From Tetracentron sinense (taxonomy: Eukaryota; Streptophyta; Magnoliopsida; Trochodendrales; Trochodendraceae), in assembly GCA_015143295.1 (NCBI GenBank), contig CM026556.1, forward strand, positions 23,374,547 through 23,438,546: a stretch of 64,000 nucleotides of DNA, read 5' to 3'. How positions within the stretch are numbered: the first letter of the stretch is position 1; every line of letters begins with the position of its first letter. This document shows positions 56,170 to 64,000 of the stretch, piece after piece. The translations under genes and the position numbers were made by a program. The notes under the pieces were generated by a model, which worked only from the letters and a program-made list of their open reading frames with translations, ran no database searches and was not told the DNA's origin.

Positions 56170-59100
56170 TTATGTTTCATCGTTATATTCTGATTCAACG
56201 TCGTCATCACTAGATTCGGTAGAAGTAGCTTGTTGTTGCAACACTTCGGGAGGCGCATCAACAGTTGCACCGGTAATTCCAAATCTCACCCAACCTACAC
56301 CTCTGTCATCATCATGTTCAGTGTCATCTAATTGTTGGTCGCTAAAGGCCTCGTTCTCCCTGAATGCATAATCGTTATATTCCTCATTCATGTCGAAGAA
56401 GTCTCGTGGTTTAGTTTTGATGACAACATTCCAATCTCCTTCTGTTGGATCTTCGACATAAAATACTTGTTCTGCCTGAGATGCCATAACATATGGTTCA
56501 TGAGACTCAGCGTTTGCCGGGAGTATACGTGTAAAGTTGACAAGCGTAAACCCATATGGATCAGTCTTTATTCCTCTATCCAAATTAACCCAATCACACT
56601 TGAACAATACAAATTTTAGGCTATCAGAGTACGTCAATTCGACTATGTCCGTTAAGCACCCATAATAGGTTATAGGGCCTGCAATGGGGGTCTTGTCCCT
56701 AGAAGTTGAATAACTTGTAGTATTTGCAACAGTCGCAACACCACTATTCTGGCTTCTGCGTCCTTGCTCTCTATCCTTAGTACAAAACCTATATCCATTT
56801 ATGATGTAGCCCTTAAACCGTTTTGCGACTTTTTGTGGACCGTATGCAAGCCATGTAATCTGATCAGAAATCGAAGTACGTGAAGCTCGCAACCTTTGAA
56901 CCTATTTCAAGACAAAATACGATTAATATATACATAACTATATTTCAAAACATAACTAATTAATGTATTGCCTGGAAATCAAAAGGTAAGACTTACGTAA
57001 CCCCTAAACCATTCAACAAACTGCTCGCTGTGCTTTTTCTGGAGTTCGTGGGGGGACTTTCGAAGTCTTGGATGTGTCATTTTAATTAAATTCATGTGCT
57101 GCCTGCAAAGAACAAATCATTTCCCACTAATTTTAAGTTCAAAAGAAAGTACAATAAAATAACAAAATATATGATAATTGTGTTCTTACTCTGTATATTT
57201 TCTGACTTCATCGCAGTTGAACAACACATAACGATGTGTCTGTTGCCATTCTAATTCACTTAGAGCGAATGGCTCTGCACCACCTATCACACTTTCATCG
57301 TCATTCCTCACCGGCCTGTTCAATCTCGATTCCACATTATTTAGGTATCTTGAGCAGAATGTCAAGCATTCTTCCGCCAAGTACCCTTCTGCAATACAAC
57401 CCTCTGGTCGAGCCCGATTGCGCACATAAGACTTCAGTGTATATAGGTACCTATTTGAATTAAATTTTCGTAAGACAAGGAAAAAACTATAACAAATATT
57501 TTAAACATCTAAAAAATTATAATTTAATGGCATACCTTTCGATGGGATACATCCACCGAAATTGTACAGGTCCACCTAGCCTTGCCTCTGCCGCTAGATG
57601 TATAGGCAAGTGCACCATAACATCAAAAAATGACGGCGGGAAAATTCTCTCTAAATGACACAGCGTAAGTGTAATTTTGTCCTCTAACCGTCTCAAATCC
57701 TCGACCTGACAAACTTTGGAACACAATGTCATAAAGAAGTTACTCAATTCGATTAGGACTGAAGTTACATTCTTCGGCAATGCCTTCCTCACAGCCAGTG
57801 GTAGGAATTGTTGCATTATGACATGACAGTCGTGACTCTTTAGTCCATAAATTTTACGCTCTTTGATATTGACATGCCTACCAATATTTGACGAGTAACC
57901 ATCTGGAACCTTCACACTCTTCAACACTTTGCAAAATAGTTCTTTCTCATTCTTGTCCATTGAAAAGTATGCAGGGGGCAGATAAACTTTGCTTGTGCCA
58001 GGTTGCAACTGAGGGTGAAGTGCACGTCTCACGCCCATATCAACCAAGTCTAACCGAGCTTTTAAGCCATCCTTGGATTTCCCTTCCAAACCCAACAAAG
58101 TCCCGAGCACATTGTCGCACACATTTTTCTCGATATGCATTACATCAAGATTGTGTCTCAACAAATTATGCTCCCAATATGGCAACTCGAAGAATATACT
58201 CGTCTTCTTCCAATTATACGGTATATCCACCTGGTCCATCTGCCTTGGTCGTTTGTTCCCAGTCTGCTTTCCAAGGGAGAAGGTAATACCCTCGAATTGA
58301 CGTAACACATCGGACCCAGACATTGTAGTTGGCGCACAACCAGACTCTACGGTGCCATCAAAAGAAAATCTATTTTTTCGGAACCTGTGATCCGCTGGTA
58401 AGAAACGACGGTGCCCCATGTAGCAATGCTTTCTGCTTTTAGACAAGTATAAGTGGCAAGTGTCCTTGTGGCATGAAGGGCATGCCAATTTTCCTTTCGT
58501 GCTCCAACCTGACAACATGGCATACCCTGGGAAGTCGCTAATTGTCCAGAGTAATGCCGCACGCATGACAAATGTCTCCTTTTTCGACGCATCATAAGTT
58601 GACAACCCATTCTCCCACAAGTCCTTCAACTCCTCGACTAGGGGCCTCATGTAGACATCAATGGCATTTCCTGGCCCGGAGGGACCCGGAATAAGCAATG
58701 ACAGAATGAAGTTCGGCTGCTTCATGCACAACCACGGTGGTAAGTTGTATGGAATAAGAAGAACAGGCCATGTGCTGTGAGCAATACTCATCGTCCTGAA
58801 TGGGTTGAAGCCATCACTCGCCAACCCAAGCCTGACATTGCGCGGCTCTGAAGCGAACAAAGGATACTTTTTATCTAAATTTTCCCAAGCCGGTGAGTCT
58901 GCTGGATGCCTTAACCTACCATCCTTAGTTCGATCCTCATCATGCCATCTCATTTCAGAAGCAGTCTTGGATGACATAAATAATCTTTGTAACCTGGGTT
59001 TCAACGGGAAGTGACGCAAAATCTTCGCTGGAATTTTCTTTATTTTGTCTCTTGATTGATCATCCACTATCATCCATCTTGATGCACCACAGATGTCACA

Positions 59101-59781
59101 TACTTGCTTGTTTGCAGAATTTTTCCAATAAAGCATGCAATCATTGGGACATGCATCGATTCTGTCATAATTAAGCCCCAAGTTGGACATCACCTTTTTT
59201 GTCTGAAAGTAAGTATCAGGTAGTGTAGACCCCTCGGGGAGTACCTCCCTCAATAACTCAAGCAATAAAGTGAATGATTTGTTGCTCCATCCACTAAGAC
59301 ACTTAATCTGGTACAATCTTACGATGAAAGACAACTTCGTGTGATTCGAACATCCTGGATACAAAGGTTGTCCCGCATCCCTTACCAATTGGAAAAATCT
59401 ATCAGACTCAGTATTAGGATCCCGACTACTAGTACCCTCATCTTCATTTGGTATCCTGAACAAATCGTGCACCAAATCCTCCATCTCATTATGTCTGTCT
59501 TGCACAACAGGACTTTGAGTCACTGGCCCAACGGATGTGTGTTGTAATATGTCTTCCCCGTGATAAAACCAGATTTTATAATTCAGGTCGAATCCATAAC
59601 AGATCATATGGTCGTACGCTATACCTCTCTCTTGATAAACGACATTGTTGCATTTGGGACATGGACACCTTATACCACCATTGTTATCAGTTGCTCCACG
59701 AGCTAATGCAAACTCTATAAAATGCTTCACTCCTTCTATATATTCCTTTGACACCCTATTTCGTACAAAAAATGCATTCAC
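56170..59781 (-). CDS. tnp2-like: CACTA transposase, TNP2-like, four exons
   Basis: The TNP2/TNPD protein cuts and pastes CACTA elements. Exons on the minus strand: 57,536-59,781; 57,190-57,450; 56,997-57,102; 56,170-56,901. GT-AG introns keep one frame of about 1,114 residues. Order: an N-terminal Transpos_assoc-type Cys/His module (GGIRCPCPKCNNVVYQERG); a long Transposase_21 core (WHDEDRTKDGRLRHPADSPA, PFRTMSIAHSTWPVLLIPYN, a GWSTKGKLACPSC site, WEHNLLRHNLDVMHIEKNVC); a DUF4218-type part spanning exons 1-2 (GPVQFRWMYPIERYLYTLKS); and a DUF4216-type part in exon 4 (YYGCLTDIVELTYSDSLKFV), with an acidic C-terminus. There are no internal stops. The open frame begins with GTG (59,779-59,781), three codons after TAA, so the true start is lost or in an upstream exon. 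Confidence 0.9.
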
Positions 59782-61071
59782 AATTGCTTAAGTACTAACA
59801 CTTTATCAATCGATGCTTAATAAAAACTTTTGGACATCAAAACTACCTTGACATTCCAATCCAACTCCTATCCATGAGGTATACGATTACTGTTTTATAA
59901 AACCTTCTTCGTTAGCTATTCTGAGAAATAGAAAAAATATACCACATTAGTCAATTACAATAACACATGTGTCAACTAACTTTACCGTCTACACAATATG
60001 TATGCATGCATGCTTCCTATCGTCAACAACTCCTCTTCTAATGGGTGGGGTGTTCCTATCCCATTCAAGAATGCATAATCCCCAAAAGTCACCAGCTCAA
60101 GTACTTTGATCCATTTCAAGGAAATTTCGGCAGCATTTCCCTATGGTTCTCCAAGTACACGACTTAGACTAGGGGCAAGCAAGCCACGTCGTCTAAATAT
60201 GTACCCAGAGAACAAGAGAAACGGCTGACTCCAATTTCCTCAATCTAGAAAAATCATGAGCAATTGACTGTACTGGAGATTATGCATTCTCAAACTGTCC
60301 AACCGGACAATTCAAGAATCATATACAGACAAATACACTTAATCACAAACAAGACCGAAAAGTTGTTAAACTGCATTCAGTCCTACTAGAGAACTAAATG
60401 TCATATTTACAACTGATCCGTCCAAATAGGTGATAACAAAAATGCATTTGTCACACAATGATTCTTGAACGGGAGATCTATGGTTCAATGCATGCATGTG
60501 TATGAACTTAAGCCAATACAAAAATCCAACCATTATAAATACAAAGTTTAAACACCCCTAACCAGTTTAAACAGTTAACATAGATACTCTTTGATGTGGC
60601 TAGTATTATGAACACAACTACCAGAACTTACATGCCCGAATCTCAGAATATCAAGGATAGAGAACTAAACAACATATTTACAACTGATCCGTCCAAATAG
60701 GTGATAACAAAAATGCACTTATCAGACAATGGTTCTTGAACAGGAGATCTATGGTTCAATGCATGCATGTGTATAAACTTAAACCAATACAGAAATCCAA
60801 CCATCATAAACACAAAGTTTAAACACCTCTAACCAGTTTAAACAGTTAACATATATCGATACTCTTTGATGTGCTCACTATTATGAACACAACTACTAGA
60901 ACTTACATGTCTGAATCTCGAGTTCCAAGGATAGAGAACAAAGCGAAGCGAGTCTTTTATCTGGGCTTAAAGTTTATGAGCATTCCTTATCTGTGGCCGA
61001 AATATCCTTGCATCCGAGACATATGAAGCAAATGACTACTACGGCTATCCTTTACCCAAACCACATAATAA
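59782..61071. other. CACTA region upstream of tnp2
   Basis: Presumed promoter and leader of tnp2, with no recognised gene. It contains the 271-bp direct duplication at 60,391-60,936. 60,000-60,260 is of mixed composition and may hold a leader exon, but I cannot place splice sites. Confidence 0.5.
60391..60936. repeat. 271-bp direct duplication, two copies
   Basis: 60,391-60,661 and 60,662-60,936 match along their length (gaactaaa..., gatccgtccaaataggtgat..., ...ggatagag) with about one difference per 12-15 bases. It lies 5' of tnp2 and could duplicate promoter elements. Confidence 0.9.
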
Positions 61072-61858
61072 GGTGAGAGTGTCATACTCAAAACCTGAGA
61101 TTCTACGGTTTTTTTAGGGTAATGAAAATTCATGTATTTAATTAAGGCCATATCAAATCAGTTGTGCCCAAAAGGGGGCCCGTTATTGTCGGCTAAGTTT
61201 AATTAACCAGTTCCCTGCCAGTATGCACCACAGAAGCCATCAGGATTGCTATGAGAATGACAAATCACTATCGATGGAACCGAATCATCATAGAATCAGA
61301 GGCCAAAGAAATTGTACATCTTTTACTTGAAAAAAACTCAGTCGGGTCATTGGGATATTCAGGCTATTATAGAAGATATTCGATTCTTGCAGAACAACCG
61401 GAGGTATGCAGAGTTCAAGTTCATTCCTAGAGAGGCCAACTCTGTGGCTCACAATTGGGCTCATCGAGCCCTTAATGAGAATGTTATCAGGTTTGAAAAC
61501 CTCTCCCTTCAACCTGACACAGGGGATCCCAGCCACGGGCCAGGGCATTTGTCTGGCCCAACTTTTGATGTCAATTGAAGTTTCTCTTTATCCAAAAAAA
61601 ATTAAAAAAAGTTTGATTTGTGCCAAAATAATGAAGATTAAAGATTTGTGCCCAATGATGGTAGGGTGTGGCCTCTCTTAGAAGGGGTCTTGGGATTCAT
61701 TCGGGTGGCGACTTGACGAGCTTCACTCCCCATTCCTAACCACTACTAGATATCCCAAAGTAAATAAATAAAAATTGTGCCTAAAGAACCTAAGTTGAAG
61801 ACTTGTCCTATGTGAATTTTTTATCAGTTCATACCAATTTAAATATGACACTCTCACC
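61072..61858. mobile_element. Small Harbinger-like element with TAA duplication
   Basis: 787 bp with inverted ends ggtgagagtgtcata (61,072) and, read inward from the right, ggtgagagtgtcata (61,858). The flanking 3-bp duplication is taa (61,069-61,071 and 61,859-61,861). A TAA target and GG start fit PIF/Harbinger MITEs. It holds the L1 tail at 61,174-61,610 and no transposase. Confidence 0.75.
61174..61610 (+). mobile_element. 5'-truncated L1 tail (RNase H domain plus poly-A)
   Basis: The plus strand encodes the C-terminal RNase H of plant L1 ORF2: EAIRIAMRMTNHYRWNRIII with ESEAKEIV, then after a frameshift near 61,335 GHWDIQAIIEDIRFLQNNRR and FKFIPREANSVAHNWAHRAL, ending at a stop near 61,576. 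A short 3' tail and an A-rich run (61,593-61,610) follow. Flanks ttgtgcccaaaa (61,162-61,173) and ttgtgccaaaa (61,618-61,628) look like the L1 target duplication. It is a dead-on-arrival insertion. Confidence 0.82.
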
Positions 61859-61861
61859 TAA

Positions 61862-62369
61862 CAGTAGAATACATTTTAACCAGTTCATTGCCTAAAAAGC
61901 AGCACATTTTGGGCCCTTGAGTTCAAGAACGTGTAAAAGCAGCACATAGAGCTTGACATCTACTCGACGCCCTATCTCAGGGAAATATCTAAAAAAACCC
62001 CGGTTCTCAGATACCCTAACACACAGGATTTTCAAGCTTCAGACCAGTAAAACCCTAGGGTTTTCTGAGCTTATCAACAGAGATTCTACTTTAATAAAAT
62101 TAATAGAAAAACCTAGAATCCATCTAGAGCATATAAATCTAACATGGGAAAAAAAATGAAGAAATAATTGAATATCAATGGAGAGTTTAACATAGATTTT
62201 ACCACGAGCACGAGCACAAGCAACACCGGAGAAGATGACCGGAGCAACGCAAGGGCAGGCTCGGAGGTGGCCAGGGCAGAGAGCACGAGCAGGGAGCACG
62301 AGCAAGGAGGAGAGGAAAGAGGAGGGAAAGAAAAAAAGGTCGGGGCCCTAAATCCCCAAATTTAGATTC
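61862..62369. other. CACTA 5' non-coding segment
   Basis: Between the Harbinger-like element and the right subterminal array. 62,195-62,340 is GA-rich. Nothing protein-like on either strand. Possible start region of the CACTA transcript. Confidence 0.45.
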
Positions 62370-62647
62370 TTTACCGGCGTTTTAAAAAAACGCCGGTATA
62401 GACCATAAAAAATCGCCACCATTCCTTTGGCGGGAAATATTTTCGCGGAACCGCCCATTTCTATAACGGCGTTATTGTAAAAATCGCCGTTAATAATTGA
62501 TTAATACTGGCGTTTTTACATATAACGCCGCTAGAAATGACTCTTTAGTGGTGTCTTACAATAAACACCGTTAATAGTTATATTTACCGGCATTTATCTC
62601 TAAACGCCGTTATTTGTTCGCCACTATACACTTATAATTTTGTAGTG
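62370..62647. repeat. CACTA right subterminal array and TIR
   Basis: Hairpin motifs accggcgttttaaaaaaacg, ataacggcgttattg and tacatataacgccg match those of the left end, ending ataattttgtagtg. It is shorter than the left array (about 280 versus 540 bp), as is common at the 5' end of CACTA elements. Confidence 0.9.
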
Positions 62648-63632
62648 TTGGCCTATTCAGTTATCAAAAAACCATGAGTCTAGTGTGTTTTATGGCACTA
62701 CCTACAAGCGTCCAAGACAAGTGAAGATGAAGACCGAAGAAGATCAGCTGATGGCATTAACATCATAGCCTTCATTTCACTCATAGGATGGTAAGTGACC
62801 TAGAAACCATGTTACCTTAGGAGAAAATTGACTTAAAATGATCATATGAACCTTAGGTGACTAGATATGTAACCTTAAGAGTGTTAGAGGATCTTAAAAA
62901 CCAAGGTTCCTTGTAAGAGGCATATCTCATTGACCGTAGCTCCGATTTTGCTCCATAATTTATCAAATTGACCCAACTGCCCAGTTGGTTCAACCCAATC
63001 CAAGCTTGGTCGACCCACTCTGTTTTAGATGTTTCTAAATCCAATTTTTTACCTTCTAAAAGTTAGTTTTGGCTTCTCTATTTAATAGAACCTTGCTAGT
63101 CCATGAATGGGGACTTGGGGAGAGTGTTGAGAGAGTATTGGGCTATCTCTAGAGTTCACAAAAACTCTGAATTTATTTTTTCTCCCTCCTCTTTATTAGT
63201 TTCTCTTCCATCCTAGAGTTTACAAGCTATTGTTACATTCTTGCTTGCTTGGACTTTTCCATTAATAGAATCCATTTAGGATTTGATTTTAATCAACCAT
63301 TAACCCATTCTAGAAAGAACAAATTGGTCGGAGTGTTCCGGAGCCTTTACGAAGAAGATCGATCCGAGGAGGATCGTGGTTGTGTGATTTGGTCGATGGA
63401 ATCTGAAGCTGTCATTGACAGAGATCGATCGTGGAGATTGTGGTTGTCGAGATACAAGAGAAGAACAAGCTACTGTGGTAGATTACGAGTCTTGCGAGAT
63501 CGTGTTTACTTATTGGGGCATAGAGGACTCACCAAGGATCGAGGAAGTCGAGTTCTTTTTGGGTGAGGTTTGAGTCTGTAAGTACCTGATACTTTTTCTT
63601 AGTGGATTCTCATTGCTGGACTAGGTCCCGTT
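62648..63632 (+). repeat. Downstream Copia LTR after the CACTA, 3' end missing
   Basis: This continues the LTR from 47,449 (the TTG repeats). It follows the family to ggactaggtcccg (63,630), then leaves it: the last about 215 bp present in 28,231-28,445 are absent. Its middle differs strongly from the 5' LTR, so it may not be the partner LTR of the same insertion. Confidence 0.82.
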
Positions 63633-63804
63633 AGAATGACCATATTGTTAGTCATCTTCACTTTGTATATCCTCCATGAGATAAAATTATTGCAATGAAA
63701 AGGGCTACCTACTGGCTAGTGTGAAAGCTACTATTGAGTGCAAACAGTAAGTAATGGCTACCTATGTAGACAGTAGGTATCTATCTAGGTTGCTAGTGTG
63801 AAAG
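63633..63804. other. Sequence after the truncated Copia LTR
   Basis: Starts agaatgacc, where agaat equals the 5 bp before the Copia 5' LTR (27,192-27,196). From about 63,697 it shows degenerate repeats of the type gctacctac...tagtgtgaaagc (near 63,702, 63,756 and 63,830). No gene. Confidence 0.5.
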
Positions 63805-64000
63805 CCCCTACTGCCAATAAAAAAGAGCTACCTACTCGAATAGTGTGAAGGCCAGCATTGCATGAAAAGATATGTGTAAAGTCCATGTTTTAGTATTGCA
63901 CTACAAAATTTAAGGTTTTTAGCGGCGTAAAAATATCGCCGGTAAAGGTATAAAAAACGCCGTTATTGTTATTACCGGCGTACTAGTGTAAACGCCGGTA
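63805..64000. repeat. Exact 196-bp copy of 47,355-47,550
   Basis: It includes 71 bp of Copia internal end, the first 24 bp of the LTR, and the first 101 bp of the CACTA, identical by eye base for base to 47,355-47,550. The window ends within it. Confidence 0.93.

Larger units (their letters stand above)
47450..62647 (-). mobile_element. CACTA (En/Spm) DNA transposon, 15.2 kb, with captured cargo
   Basis: The left end is cactacaaaatttaag and the right end, read inward, is cactacaaaattataag. The TIR is therefore about 13-14 bp and begins CACTA. The 3-bp target duplication ttg (47,447-47,449; 62,648-62,650) restores the Copia LTR exactly as in the sibling LTR near 27,217. Both ends carry subterminal AACGCCGT/ACGGCGTT hairpin arrays. 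It encodes tnp2 and tnp1 on the minus strand. The extra length comes from cargo: a 180-bp repeat, receptor-kinase and ABCC fragments, an L1 ORF1 relic, a Harbinger-like element with an L1 tail, and a 271-bp duplication. Both genes splice into open frames, so activity is conceivable, subject to the tnp2 start. Confidence 0.96.

Noticed and set aside
56090..59720. Plus-strand frames opposite tnp2
   Set aside because: Shadows of the transposase exons on the minus strand.
62039..62365. Frames on both strands in the GA-rich CACTA leader
   Set aside because: Low-complexity composition and no family similarity; more likely untranslated leader.

Overview
The window looks like intergenic DNA from a large, repeat-rich angiosperm genome. 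It holds no intact ordinary host gene. Almost everything is transposable elements nested several levels deep. Plant origin is inferred from the families: Tat/Ogre-type Ty3-gypsy elements with a second RNase H, Copia elements with a tRNA-Met primer site, a CACTA (En/Spm) DNA transposon with TNP2- and TNP1-like genes, and fragments of a plant receptor-like kinase and of an ABCC10-type transporter. The species cannot be told from the sequence.

Left half (1-23.8 kb). An old LTR-like sequence (1-953, continuing after 20,377) is split by Ogre-A, a Tat/Ogre-type element on the minus strand (959-20,376; target duplication agcat/agcgt). Its minus-strand order is 5' LTR, primer site, ORF1, gag-protease, intron-like gap, RT-RNase H-second RNase H, integrase, long 3' region with 71-bp repeats, 3' LTR. 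A solo LTR of another family (5,244-7,775; perfect duplication cgatg) sits in its 3' region. About 21.1-23.3 kb holds nothing I recognise.

Middle (23.3-47.4 kb). A decayed Copia gag (23.34-23.78 and 27.10-27.20 kb) is split by a solo Copia LTR (23,785-27,102), which itself holds another solo LTR (24,148-25,992). A second Copia element of the same LTR family starts at 27,197 (LTR, tRNA-Met primer site, gag, no pol). Its gag is split by Ogre-B (28,855-45,626; perfect duplication actac), a plus-strand relative of Ogre-A.

Right part (47.4-64.0 kb). The downstream Copia LTR (24 bp at 47,426-47,449, resuming at 62,648) is split by a 15.2-kb CACTA element (47,450-62,647; duplication ttg). The CACTA has short TIRs, subterminal hairpin arrays, and two minus-strand genes with consistent splice sites. 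These are tnp2 (four exons, about 1,114 aa) and tnp1 (five exons plus a phase-matched last exon 5.2 kb away). The long last tnp1 intron holds a 180-bp tandem repeat, a head-to-tail receptor-kinase/ABCC transporter fragment pair, and an L1 ORF1 relic. Upstream of tnp2 lies a Harbinger-like element holding a 5'-truncated L1 tail. The last 196 bp of the window exactly repeat the CACTA left junction, so either a tandem duplication of about 16.45 kb or an assembly artefact begins there.

How the parts could work together: only the CACTA genes look near intact, although the tnp2 open frame begins with GTG. If expressed, tnp2 (transposase) and tnp1 (a likely subterminal-repeat-binding protein) could mobilise this element and its cargo. 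Both Ogre copies and all Copia parts are broken by stops, frameshifts and insertions.
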